DNA of 64,000 nucleotides from Vibrio sp. 10N.261.45.E2 (lineage in GTDB: Bacteria > Pseudomonadota > Gammaproteobacteria > Enterobacterales > Vibrionaceae), in NCBI RefSeq assembly GCF_002875705.1, contig NZ_MCZZ01000152.1, forward strand, positions 34,477-98,476, given 5' to 3'. The notes beneath the pieces are model-generated. The model worked only from the letters and a program-made list of their open reading frames with translations, had not been told where the DNA came from and made no database searches. Both the position numbers and the translations under genes were made by a program. This document shows, one piece after another, positions 52,833 to 60,991 of the stretch; positions within the stretch are counted from its first letter, which is position 1; the number at the start of each line of letters is the position of its first letter.

Positions 52833-54245
52833 GTGTCTACAAATATAAGAGCAAAAGTGCAATCTTTTGGTGGTCATCTGACCGCGATGGTATTGCCAAA
52901 TATTGGAGCCTTCATCGCATGGGGCTTTATTACCGCATTATTTATTCCAACGGGTTGGATGCCTAACGAATATTTTGGTGAATTAGTTGGTCCGATGATC
53001 ACTTATTTACTTCCTCTGCTTATTGGCTATACCGGTGGACAAATTGTCGGGGATAAGCGTGGTGCTGTTGCTGGTGCGATAGGTACCATGGGTGTTATCG
53101 CTGGCGCTGAGATTCCAATGTTTGTTGGCGCAATGATCATGGGTCCATTGAGTGGCTGGGTGATCGTTCAAATCGATAAACGCCTGCAAGACAAGATCCC
53201 TTCTGGCTTCGAGATGGTGGTAAACAACTTCTCGTTAGGTATCTTCGGCATGTTGATGTGTCTGTTTGCTTACGCAATTGTTGGTCCAGCAGTTACTGCA
53301 GCAAACTTGTTCGTTAAATCAGGCATCGAAGCGTTGGTTGCGACAGGCTTCCTACCTTTGCTTGCGATTATTAACGAGCCTGCAAAAGTACTGTTCTTGA
53401 ACAACGCTATCGACCAAGGTATTTACTACCCCCTAGGTCTTCAAGCAGCAGCTGAAACCGGCAAATCTATCTTCTTTATGGTGGCGTCTAACCCTGGTCC
53501 TGGTCTAGGTATGCTTTTGGCTTACGCTAAGTTTGGTCAAGGTCTAAGTAAGAAATCAGCACCAAGTGCAATCATCATTCACTTCTTCGGTGGTATCCAT
53601 GAGCTGTACTTCCCATACGTGCTAATGAAGCCAATCATGATTTTAGCGATGATTGCTGGTGCGGCGACAGGTATTGCAACGTTCAACCTACTTGATGGTG
53701 GTCTGGTTGCCGGCCCTAGCCCTGGTTCAATCTTCTCTTACTTAGCACTAACACCAAAAGGTAGCTTCTTCGCAACTATCGCAGGTGTGGCTTCAGCAAC
53801 GGTTGTGTCTTTCCTTGTCGCAAGCGCAATTTTGAAAGTGAGTAAGAAAGAACAGTCAGAAGACGAATTTGAACAGTCGATAACCGACATGAAAGATATG
53901 AAAGCAGAAGGTGCAGTAGCAAAAGCACCAGCTCAGGCTTCAACAGAGCAGCCAAAAGAAGCAAAGAACATTAAATTTGTAGCCTTTGCATGTGATGCGG
54001 GCATGGGCTCAAGCGCCATGGGAGCATCGACTTTCAAACGCAAACTAGAAAAAGCTGGGTACGATGTTCAAGTTAAAAACTATGCTATCGAAAAAGTCCC
54101 AACGGGTGCTGATGTGGTGGTGACTCACGAGAGCCTAGAGAATAGAGCGATTAAAGCAACGGGCTTACCTGTGGTCACGATCAAGAACTTCTTACATGAC
54201 CCTGCATTAGACAACCTAATGAACACCATTGGCCAACAAGCTTAA
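52833..54245 (+). CDS. cmtA: PTS EIIBC, mannitol-type (CmtA-like)
   Basis: 470 residues: EIIC membrane domain (about 15-335; 'GFITALFIPTGWMP', 'NEPAKVLFLNNAIDQGI' and the 'GGIHELYFPYV' active-site block), Glu/Lys/Ala-rich linker (about 350-380), and EIIB with phospho-Cys387 in 'FACDAGMGSSAMG'. Imports and phosphorylates a hexitol-type sugar. No EIIA domain is fused, consistent with the separate cmtB. The start is GTG. By family the substrate could be mannitol or a related polyol; the E. coli homologue is not known to take mannitol efficiently. Confidence 0.9.
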   Translation: MSTNIRAKVQSFGGHLTAMVLPNIGAFIAWGFITALFIPTGWMPNEYFGELVGPMITYLLPLLIGYTGGQIVGDKRGAVAGAIGTMGVIAGAEIPMFVGAMIMGPLSGWVIVQIDKRLQDKIPSGFEMVVNNFSLGIFGMLMCLFAYAIVGPAVTAANLFVKSGIEALVATGFLPLLAIINEPAKVLFLNNAIDQGIYYPLGLQAAAETGKSIFFMVASNPGPGLGMLLAYAKFGQGLSKKSAPSAIIIHFFGGIHELYFPYVLMKPIMILAMIAGAATGIATFNLLDGGLVAGPSPGSIFSYLALTPKGSFFATIAGVASATVVSFLVASAILKVSKKEQSEDEFEQSITDMKDMKAEGAVAKAPAQASTEQPKEAKNIKFVAFACDAGMGSSAMGASTFKRKLEKAGYDVQVKNYAIEKVPTGADVVVTHESLENRAIKATGLPVVTIKNFLHDPALDNLMNTIGQQA

Positions 54246-54292
54246 TTTAAATTTTGGGGCCACTCAGTGGTCCCACTTTCGGAGTGAAAATC

Positions 54293-55564
54293 ATGACTCA
54301 AACAACTGCTGCTGTTATCCGTGGTGAAAAAGATATTCAACTTAGAACGTTCGATCTTCCAAAAATTTCTGATGATGAACTATTAGTTAAAAATATCTCA
54401 AACAGCATTTGTCTTTCTACTTACAAAGCGGCACTACTTGGCAGCAACCATAAACGTGTACCTGAAAATATTTCAGAAGTTCCAGTGATGACTGGCCACG
54501 AATATGCGGGCGTGATTGTAGAAGTAGGCGCTAATTTACAAGATCGTTTCCAGCCGGGCGAACCATTTGTACTGCAGCCAGCTATGGGTTTACCAACAGG
54601 CTACTCAGCAGGCTACAGCTACGAGACATTTGGTGGTAACGCAACTTACTCAATCATCCCTAAAGTGGCGATTGATTTGGACTGTGTACTGCCATACAAG
54701 AGCTCATACTACGCAAACGCATCACTGGCTGAGCCGATGTCGTGCATTATTGGCGCGTTCCACGCAAGCTATCACACAACCCCATACGTGTATGAACACC
54801 AAATGGGCATCAAAGAGGGCGGTACTCTTGCATTGCTAGCGTGTGCGGGCCCAATGGGTATTGGTGCAATTGACTATGCGATTAATGGTCCTGTAAAACC
54901 AAGCCGCATTGTCGTGACTGATATTGATGAAGCTCGTCTTGCTCGTGCAGAAAGCTTAATCCCGGTATCGAAAGCGACTGAGAACGGTATTGAGCTTCAT
55001 TACGTAAATACGGCAAAAATCGACGATCCTGTTGCGTACTTAAAAGAGCTAAATGACGGCAATGGCTATGATGATGTCATGGTGTATGCAGCGGTTGCAC
55101 AGGTTCTTGAGCAAGCTGATGAGTTATTAGGTAACGATGGTTGTCTAAACTTCTTTGCAGGTCCAACTGACAAGCAATTCAAGGTACCATTTAACTTTTA
55201 TAATGTGCACTACGAGTCAACTCATATCGTTGGAACCTCTGGCGGTTCAACAGGGGATATGGTTGAATCTATTGAACTTTCTGAAGCGGGTAAGATTAAC
55301 CCATCATTTATGCTAACTCACGTTGGTGGCTTAGAAGCGGCACCTCACACTATCCTTAATCAATTGGATATTCCGGGTGGTAAAAAGCTAATCTACCCAC
55401 ATATTAACCTGCCACTGACGGCGATTGATGAGTTCCATAAGCTAGCAGATCAAGACCCGTTCTTCGGTGAACTAGACCGAATTGTGAAAGACAACAACTA
55501 CGTTTGGAATGAACTGGCAGAGAAAGCGCTGCTTGAGTTCTATGGCGTTAGCCTAACGGCTTAA
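54293..55564 (+). CDS. yggP: Zinc-binding alcohol dehydrogenase, YggP/SorE-like
   Basis: 423 residues, zinc-type medium-chain dehydrogenase: N-terminal domain with 'GHEYAGVIVEVG', 'SLAEPMSCIIGAFH' (Cys site), Rossmann glycine motif 'ACAGPMGIGAIDYA' and 'VVTDIDEARL'. Resembles L-sorbose-1-phosphate reductase SorE and E. coli YggP. Would oxidise or reduce a sugar(-alcohol) phosphate made by the PTS. ATG 54293 follows GGAG; an earlier in-frame ATG at 54254 gives extra residues without a ribosome site. Confidence 0.87.
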   Translation: MTQTTAAVIRGEKDIQLRTFDLPKISDDELLVKNISNSICLSTYKAALLGSNHKRVPENISEVPVMTGHEYAGVIVEVGANLQDRFQPGEPFVLQPAMGLPTGYSAGYSYETFGGNATYSIIPKVAIDLDCVLPYKSSYYANASLAEPMSCIIGAFHASYHTTPYVYEHQMGIKEGGTLALLACAGPMGIGAIDYAINGPVKPSRIVVTDIDEARLARAESLIPVSKATENGIELHYVNTAKIDDPVAYLKELNDGNGYDDVMVYAAVAQVLEQADELLGNDGCLNFFAGPTDKQFKVPFNFYNVHYESTHIVGTSGGSTGDMVESIELSEAGKINPSFMLTHVGGLEAAPHTILNQLDIPGGKKLIYPHINLPLTAIDEFHKLADQDPFFGELDRIVKDNNYVWNELAEKALLEFYGVSLTA

Positions 55565-55574
55565 TTGATGATTT

Positions 55575-55598
55575 CGTGGCAGCGTGACTGCTGCCACG
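55575..55598 (+). promoter_or_regulatory. Hairpin between yggP and yggD
   Basis: CGTGGCAGC / GCTGCCACG with a 6-base loop; no T run. It overlaps the in-frame GTG at 55584, which is therefore an unlikely start for the next gene. Confidence 0.6.
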
Positions 55599-55622
55599 AC
55601 AAATAAGGAACATGTTATTACG

Positions 55623-56135
55623 GTGCAAGACGAATTATTAGATGCCTTAGAAGAGTGCGAAACTGCCACTTGTTTTATCCAAGCGTCTCATAAGCTGATT
55701 AGCGTTAGATTAAAGCATCTGTTACCAAGGGTATTTGTTCAAGATCCTTTGGTGATTGAGTATGCCGTGACCCCTCTACTCAAAGAAGATGGTCCTTTGG
55801 TCGAGATAGATGTGGTTTCGAAGCTGATGTTTGCGATGGGTAAGATCTCACTAGAGAGTTACGCTGATATTAACTTGTTTGACCAAATGCACGGTTTCGT
55901 GGCTCAGCAACAAGAGCCGATTTCGTTTAGTGATGATGTCATTTACGACTTTATCAGCAACCAATCAACGCTCTCAAAGTCAGATGGCAGCATCTACCTT
56001 GATTCGATTAACCAATTAAAATTTTCATCATTCGACTCCTTTTCTCAAGCTCGCTATGAGTCACTGGTTAAAACCGTGTTGAAGCTCGCTTGCGAGGGTT
56101 TGCTAGAAACCGTGGAGAACGAAATTTTAGATTAA
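55623..56135 (+). CDS. yggD: MtlR-family regulator, YggD-like
   Basis: About 170 residues, all-helical MtlR/YggD fold ('IEYAVTPLLKEDGPL...KLMFAMGKIS'). E. coli MtlR is a repressor of the mannitol operon without its own DNA-binding motif, so acts through partners. The start is uncertain: AAGGA at 55605-55609 suits GTG 55623 or an ATT at 55617; the GTG at 55584 lies inside a hairpin. I used 55623, which equals YggD length (169). Immediately followed by the kinase gene. Confidence 0.85.
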   Translation: MQDELLDALEECETATCFIQASHKLISVRLKHLLPRVFVQDPLVIEYAVTPLLKEDGPLVEIDVVSKLMFAMGKISLESYADINLFDQMHGFVAQQQEPISFSDDVIYDFISNQSTLSKSDGSIYLDSINQLKFSSFDSFSQARYESLVKTVLKLACEGLLETVENEILD

Positions 56136-56145
56136 GGCTTTTCAT

Positions 56146-56880
56146 ATGAAAGTTTCCCTAAACGTCAGCGGCTTTGAGACCGAAGCTGTGTTTTCAGATA
56201 ACAATATCGAACAAATTCATAAGCCATTGGTTGAAAAGTTTTCTCGCCTTTACCAAGAAAAGAACGAACGAACGGTTATATTCTTAGCTGCGCCTCCTGG
56301 CAGTGGCAAATCAACCCTAGCGGCATTTTGGGAGCACCTATCCCAAACCATTCCCAATGTCGTGCCATTACAGGTTCTACCTTTTGATGGTTTCCATTAC
56401 CCCAATGAGATATTGGACTCGAACTACCTCGTTCGTGATGAAGAGAAAATTAAACTCCGTACCATTAAAGGCTCACACGAAACGTTCAATCTAACCTCGT
56501 TGATCGATAAGTTGAAACAGCTGAAAGTAAAAAATCCCACATGGCCGTACTACGATAGAAACCTTCATGATCCTGTTGATGACGCAATTTCGGTAGATAA
56601 GGAGATTGTCGTTATTGAAGGCAATTGGTTGTTACTGAATGAGCCGGTTTGGAATGGATTACATGAGTTGGCTGATTTCACCATCTTCATCGATACCGAC
56701 GCTAAGTTCCTCGAGGAGCGCTTAGTAAATCGCAAGGTTCGAGGTGGTGCCACATTAGAAGAGGCAGTCGAGTTCTATAAAAATTCAGACTCAAAAAACG
56801 TCGAGAAAGTGTTAGAGCATTCTATCCCTGCGGATCTAACACTCTTCATGAATCAAGACGGTTCGTTTCAAATCAATTAA
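56146..56880 (+). CDS. yggC: P-loop sugar kinase of the phosphoribulokinase/uridine-kinase family, YggC-like
   Basis: 244 residues: Walker A 'AAPPGSGKST' (about 47-56), 'PFDGFHYPN' (Asp), catalytic 'PYYDRNLHDPVDD', Walker B-like 'IVVIEGNWLLL' and 'ERLVNRKVRGG' lid Arg. Very similar in order and wording to E. coli YggC, which has no proven substrate. Would phosphorylate a sugar or sugar phosphate in this PTS pathway. Overall, kinase and the following phosphatase together are unusual in one operon. Confidence 0.87.
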   Translation: MKVSLNVSGFETEAVFSDNNIEQIHKPLVEKFSRLYQEKNERTVIFLAAPPGSGKSTLAAFWEHLSQTIPNVVPLQVLPFDGFHYPNEILDSNYLVRDEEKIKLRTIKGSHETFNLTSLIDKLKQLKVKNPTWPYYDRNLHDPVDDAISVDKEIVVIEGNWLLLNEPVWNGLHELADFTIFIDTDAKFLEERLVNRKVRGGATLEEAVEFYKNSDSKNVEKVLEHSIPADLTLFMNQDGSFQIN

Positions 56881-56898
56881 ACAATTTAGGAGGTCATA

Positions 56899-57645
56899 AT
56901 GGAGATTGTTGTCGACAGCCATACTCATACATTGGCAAGTGGCCATGCCTATAGCACCATTATCGAAAATGCACTGGCATCGAAAAATAAGGGGCTAAAA
57001 CTCCTTTGTACAACGGATCATGCTCCTGAAATGCCGGGAGCCCCTCACTACTGGTTTTTCAATAACCAAAGGATTTTGCCCCGCTTTCTACACGATGTAG
57101 GTATCTTGCGTGGTGTGGAAGCGAACACACTGAACACTGCTGGAGAGTTGGATCTTCCTCCCTCTTCTTACCAGCACTTAGATTGGGTGATTGCGAGTTT
57201 ACATGAACCAGTTTTCAAGCCATCGACGGAACAAGAACATACACAGGCGTTAATCAACGTCATCAAGAGTGGGAAAGTCGATGTGTTAGGGCACTTAGGG
57301 AACCCAAACTATAAGTTCGATATGGAAGCGGTTTTGCTGTGCGCAAAGGAGCACAATGTTGCGATTGAAGTGAACAATACGTCATTGACAGGCAAGAGCC
57401 GAAAAGGAAGCGATGTGCGATGCTCAAAAATTGTCGAGATCGGCAAGCGAGTTGGTGTTTACTTTACGACAGGCTCTGATGCGCATTTCTGTGAAGAGAT
57501 AGCTCGTTTGGATCTTGTAAAAGCATTACTTGAGAAACACGGTGTAGAAGACGACAAAATAATCACAACTTCAACATCTCGTTTTCTGAATTTTTTATTA
57601 CTGCGCGGTAAGAGTCGAATCGAAGAGTTTTCACACTTATATTAA
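56899..57645 (+). CDS. ycdX: PHP-family phosphatase, YcdX-like
   Basis: 248 residues, PHP-fold metal hydrolase: 'VVDSHTHTLASGHAYSTI' (His7-x-His9 metal ligands), 'TTDHAPEMPGAPHYW', 'GVEANTLN', 'HLGNP', 'IEVNNTS' and 'TGSDAHF', the same series as E. coli YcdX, a zinc phosphatase. It stands where E. coli has yggF (class II fructose bisphosphatase) in the cmt cluster, so could play the same bisphosphate-removing step. Preceded by AGGAGG ribosome site. Last gene of the operon. Confidence 0.88.
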   Translation: MEIVVDSHTHTLASGHAYSTIIENALASKNKGLKLLCTTDHAPEMPGAPHYWFFNNQRILPRFLHDVGILRGVEANTLNTAGELDLPPSSYQHLDWVIASLHEPVFKPSTEQEHTQALINVIKSGKVDVLGHLGNPNYKFDMEAVLLCAKEHNVAIEVNNTSLTGKSRKGSDVRCSKIVEIGKRVGVYFTTGSDAHFCEEIARLDLVKALLEKHGVEDDKIITTSTSRFLNFLLLRGKSRIEEFSHLY

Positions 57646-57677
57646 ACATTTTAGTGAGTTAGCGTTATTGACACAAC

Positions 57678-57706
57678 AAGCCCAAAGTTAATAGTTTTGG
57701 GCTTTT
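57678..57706 (+). terminator. Terminator of the cmt/ygg operon
   Basis: AAGCCCAAA / TTTGGGCTT with TTTT; much like the qnr terminator. Confidence 0.85.
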
Positions 57707-57824
57707 CTGTATCTGATGGACTGTCATTTATCAAAGCGACTCCTCAAATTGAGAATGAAGTAATCTTGTGAGCTCCTCGGTTTGATATACTCAGTATTCA
57801 TTCGATGAAGATGATGGAGATGAT

Positions 57825-58085
57825 ATGTCGAAAACCGCAAAGATCATTAATGAAGATAAGCTGGTTAAAAAAGCAGTTGAAGTCGGTTTTAAGATGGCAA
57901 AACTACAAGGTTTTGATTTACCAAATTCATCCCAACCGATAAAGGTTAAAGCGGTGTACTTGTTTCTTGTTGAAGTCAATCAGATCACACCTCTTCCTGA
58001 GAGCAAGCTTGATGGCGCCAACATCAAGAAGCGTCTAGCTCTATGGCTTCATAATGCACTTCCAGACAATGACCCACTGAAGTAA
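57825..58085 (+). CDS. DUF5062-like small protein
   Basis: 86 residues, soluble, with a helical N-terminus ('LVKKAVEVGFKMAKLQGFDLP') and the C-terminal 'RLALWLHNALPDNDPLK' block that I associate with DUF5062, a family seen in Vibrio and relatives with no known role. A GATGGAGATG stretch lies before the ATG. Single gene with own terminator. Confidence 0.78.
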   Translation: MSKTAKIINEDKLVKKAVEVGFKMAKLQGFDLPNSSQPIKVKAVYLFLVEVNQITPLPESKLDGANIKKRLALWLHNALPDNDPLK

Positions 58086-58110
58086 GATTATTACCTCATT
58101 TTTAAATTTG

Positions 58111-58139
58111 AAACCTAGCGAATTTTTGCTGGGTTTTTT
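58111..58139 (+). terminator. Terminator after the DUF5062-like gene
   Basis: AACCTAGC / GCTGGGTT stem with six T. Confidence 0.85.
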
Positions 58140-58445
58140 GCTTTTTGGAGCAGTAAAAAACACCCCCTGATGTTCTCTAAGCTTAATTTCATTCCCACAT
58201 TCGCCAACTTGGCCTGCCATCAATATTAACGCACTTTATTAGTTAGTTACCTAAATATGCAAGTGTGTAATTAGTGCGTTGCCTCAAACTTGACAGTTTG
58301 GATCTTACTAACAACTATTAAGTTGATGATTTTCAATTCGTAATCCATAGATTTACCGAAGTTGAATGATTAAGAGCATCGGTGTGGATATCTATTATGA
58401 CGTTTAGTCTGACCGTACAGGATAAATAGAAAGGAAATACCTCTT
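58140..58445. other. Gene-free region before the DUF5993-dsbB pair
   Basis: About 300 bases with no credible ORF; must contain the promoter of the following pair. Nothing structured seen. Confidence 0.4.
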
Positions 58446-58601
58446 ATGATGTCTTTACTGTTTTTATTGTTACTTGTGGCGATGCTGTGCGCTTTTTTCG
58501 ACAAGAAGACCGCTGCTTATGGCTTTTTTGCTAGCTCAGTGATTCTTGGTTTGTATTGGTTTAATCACCATGCCACCGATCCATTATCGATTTTATTATA
58601 A
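58446..58601 (+). CDS. DUF5993-type small membrane protein
   Basis: 51 residues (start at ATG 58446 or 58449) with a membrane segment at 3-18 and a second hydrophobic run at 24-40 ('YGFFASSVILGLYWF'). It stops 9 bases before the dsbB-like ATG, with the next ribosome site (AAGGAG) overlapping the stop. DUF5993 genes are typically found right before dsbB-like genes, so it is probably a small partner of the oxidase. Confidence 0.72.
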   Translation: MMSLLFLLLLVAMLCAFFDKKTAAYGFFASSVILGLYWFNHHATDPLSILL

Positions 58602-58610
58602 GGAGTTAGC

Positions 58611-59165
58611 ATGAATCGAAATCAGTTAACTCTCTTGAATACACTTGGTCTGCTAGGTATGACAGCCGTTTTGTTGATTGGCTTCATTCTCCAGTTTGTT
58701 CTCAATGAGTTGCCATGCCCGTTGTGTTTACTACAACGCATAGGCTTTGTGATGGTGGCGTTTGGCTTCATGCTCAACGTGGTTTACGGACCTCAATCTC
58801 GTCACTATGGTATCGTTATTATTGGCGCTTTATATGGCGTAGCAACGTCGTTAAGACAAGTCTCTTTACATGTCATTCCTGGAACGCCGGGCTACGGTAG
58901 CCCTATTTTTGGAATGCACTATTACACATGGGCATTTGTTTTGTTCATTGCCACTATCTTTGCGGTTGCTGTGATCTTGATACTAACGAACAAGACAGAG
59001 ACTCAAGAACCTTACAAAATGAGTAACTTGGGGCGTATTGCGTGCTTGTTAGCAATCGTTGTGGTTGCTCTGAATGCCATTGCTACATTTGCTGAGTGTG
59101 GACCTTATCAGTGTCCGGATAATCCGGTGAGCTATTGGTTGTTCAATCAAGGTGCTGGTGGGTAA
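58611..59165 (+). CDS. DsbB-family disulfide oxidoreductase
   Basis: 184 residues, four membrane helices, with active-site 'PCPLCLLQR' (CxxC, about residues 36-39) and a second periplasmic pair in 'ECGPYQCPDNP' near residue 165. It would reoxidise a DsbA-like protein and pass electrons to quinones. The second Cys pair sits near the C-terminus rather than in the canonical second loop, so it belongs to a DsbB-like (not classic DsbB) branch. Paired with the DUF5993 gene; no dsbA homologue in the window. Confidence 0.87.
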   Translation: MNRNQLTLLNTLGLLGMTAVLLIGFILQFVLNELPCPLCLLQRIGFVMVAFGFMLNVVYGPQSRHYGIVIIGALYGVATSLRQVSLHVIPGTPGYGSPIFGMHYYTWAFVLFIATIFAVAVILILTNKTETQEPYKMSNLGRIACLLAIVVVALNAIATFAECGPYQCPDNPVSYWLFNQGAGG

Positions 59166-59182
59166 TTTCTGTGTTTAGATAA

Positions 59183-59213
59183 AAGAGCGAGAGGCTAACT
59201 TCTCGCTCTTTTT
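59183..59213 (+). terminator. Terminator after dsbB-like gene
   Basis: AAGAGCGAGA / TCTCGCTCTT, T tail. Confidence 0.92.
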
Positions 59214-59259
59214 GTATGTAACGCATTTCCAAATCTGCGAACAGTTTGGCTGGCTTTGC

Positions 59260-59889
59260 TTAGCAATTCACTTGCTCAACAATCTCACGCGTTAGGCGTG
59301 CGATCTCGTCCCACTCGCCGTTTTCAACCAGCTTCTTGTCTACCATCCATGTGCCACCACAGGCTAATACTTGAGGTACGGCTAAGTAGTTATCGATGTT
59401 TGATGGCGTGATACCGCCTGTAGGCATGAGTCGAATGTCGCCGTATGGGCCAACGAGCGATTTAACCATGCTGATCCCGCCAGATGCTTCTGCTGGGAAG
59501 AACTTCAAGGTTGTTAAACCCATCTCTAATGCCGCTTCAACCGTGCTTGGGTTGTTCACACCTGGAATGATATCAATGCCGATCTCTTGGCATGCATTAA
59601 CTGTGTTCGGATTAAAGCCCGGTGATACCACAAACGTTGCGCCCGCTTCTTTTGCTGCGAGTGCTTGCTCACGGTTTAAGATGGTGCCGGCGCCGATCAG
59701 CATTTGTGGCTGTGCTTGGCGAAGCAGTCGGATAGCTTCAACAGCGGCGTCTGAACGAAACGTGATCTCAGCTGCTGGAAGCCCATTCTCAGCCAAGATT
59801 TTGCCTAGAGGGATAATATCCTCTGCGTTATCAATGGCGATAACAGGGATAACTTTTAGTGCTTTTAGTTGTTCGTTAATTGTAGGCAT
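59260..59889 (-). CDS. eda: KDPG/KHG aldolase, copy 2
   Basis: 209 residues, same length as copy 1 and sharing its layout: 'AEITFRSDAA', 'GAGTIL', Schiff-base Lys129 in 'LKFFPAEASGG', 'LMPTGGI'. Final enzyme of the KDG branch, splitting KDPG. Lies 15 bases after the KDG kinase gene on the minus strand; the two are one transcript. Not an exact duplicate: many substitutions with copy 1, so an old paralogue pair. Confidence 0.93.
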   Translation of the reverse strand: MPTINEQLKALKVIPVIAIDNAEDIIPLGKILAENGLPAAEITFRSDAAVEAIRLLRQAQPQMLIGAGTILNREQALAAKEAGATFVVSPGFNPNTVNACQEIGIDIIPGVNNPSTVEAALEMGLTTLKFFPAEASGGISMVKSLVGPYGDIRLMPTGGITPSNIDNYLAVPQVLACGGTWMVDKKLVENGEWDEIARLTREIVEQVNC

Positions 59890-59904
59890 TTGTACTTCTT
59901 AATA

Positions 59905-60879
59905 TCAGTTTGAAAGAGTGTCGGTGATGGATTTTGGGATGATTGCGCCATGATGTTGAATCACTAATCTGGCCAATGCATTACCTTGGTGGCAGGCTTG
60001 TGAAACAGAACCTCCAGCAAGGTAGCAAGATAAGAAACCACCGTTAAAAGAGTCGCCTGCAGAGGTGCTATCAACCACAGATTCGACGGGTGTCGTTGTG
60101 ATGTTTACTGGCTCATTTTCTGGTTTTTCGCTGATCAAGCAGCCTTCAGCACCAAGCTTCACAACAACGGTTTTGACGCCCAGTGCATGTAGCCTTCTTA
60201 TGGTGTCTTGTGGCGTTTGATCGCTCCACAACAGTTGTTCATCATCGAACGTAACTAGGGCTATATCGGTCGTTTTATAGCCCAATAGATAGCATTCTTT
60301 GGTTGTCGCTTCTGAGCTCCACAGCTTTGGTCTGTAGTTACTATCAAAAGCAATGGTAACGCCACGTTCACGTAGGCTTTCGATGATAGTGAGTAACTTT
60401 AGTTGATCGCTGTGTGGCAATATCGCGAGGGAAATACCACTAAGAAATACCATATCAACATCACGAAGTTGGCTCGCTATCTTATCGAAATCGGGGTGCT
60501 GTACCATGTAGCGAGCCGCCGAATCATTGCGCCAGTATAGGAAGGTGCGTTCGCCAACATCGTCGAGTTGAATGAGATAGAGGCCGGGTGAACGCTGTTC
60601 ATCAATAAGCACGAACTCGGTTGATAGCCCTTCATCTTGCCATCGTTTAAGCATCTCTTGGCTGATAGGATCTGAGCCCAGAGCTGATACATAGCTGGTG
60701 CGTATCGCAGGATTCGATGTGTTATTGCTGTTCTTGCTCTTGAGGTTGGTAACAGCGGCGCTACGGTTCAAGTAGATTGCCGCGTTTAATGTGTCTCCAC
60801 CATAGCTTTGTTGCATGTTGCCAAATGGCGCGCCATTCAGTTCAATCATGCACTCACCGATGATTGCGATGTGGGTCAT
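59905..60879 (-). CDS. kdgK: 2-keto-3-deoxygluconate kinase, copy 2
   Basis: 324 residues, PfkB family: 'IIGECMIELNGAPF', 'YGGDTLNAAIYLNRS', and 'DSTSAGDSFNGGFLS' with the catalytic Asp. Contains a Asn/Ser-rich insertion (about residues 48-60) that copy 1 lacks. Converts KDG to KDPG. In an operon with aldolase copy 2, behind the PTS gene, from which it is separated by a hairpin. Confidence 0.88.
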   Translation of the reverse strand: MTHIAIIGECMIELNGAPFGNMQQSYGGDTLNAAIYLNRSAAVTNLKSKNSNNTSNPAIRTSYVSALGSDPISQEMLKRWQDEGLSTEFVLIDEQRSPGLYLIQLDDVGERTFLYWRNDSAARYMVQHPDFDKIASQLRDVDMVFLSGISLAILPHSDQLKLLTIIESLRERGVTIAFDSNYRPKLWSSEATTKECYLLGYKTTDIALVTFDDEQLLWSDQTPQDTIRRLHALGVKTVVVKLGAEGCLISEKPENEPVNITTTPVESVVDSTSAGDSFNGGFLSCYLAGGSVSQACHQGNALARLVIQHHGAIIPKSITDTLSN

Positions 60880-60922
60880 AATATAGCCTTAGAAAGGAAA
60901 GGTTGGATTTGTTCGTATGAAG

Positions 60923-60956
60923 AAAGCATGACCATAACGAGATACGGTCATGCTTT
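60923..60956. terminator. Hairpin between the PTS gene and kdgK copy 2
   Basis: AAAGCATGACC / GGTCATGCTTT; T run is interrupted on the minus strand, so it may lower transcription of kdgK-eda relative to the PTS gene. Confidence 0.6.
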
Positions 60957-60991
60957 TTCGATTCTAATCTGACGGGAGTGAGACTAGCCGA

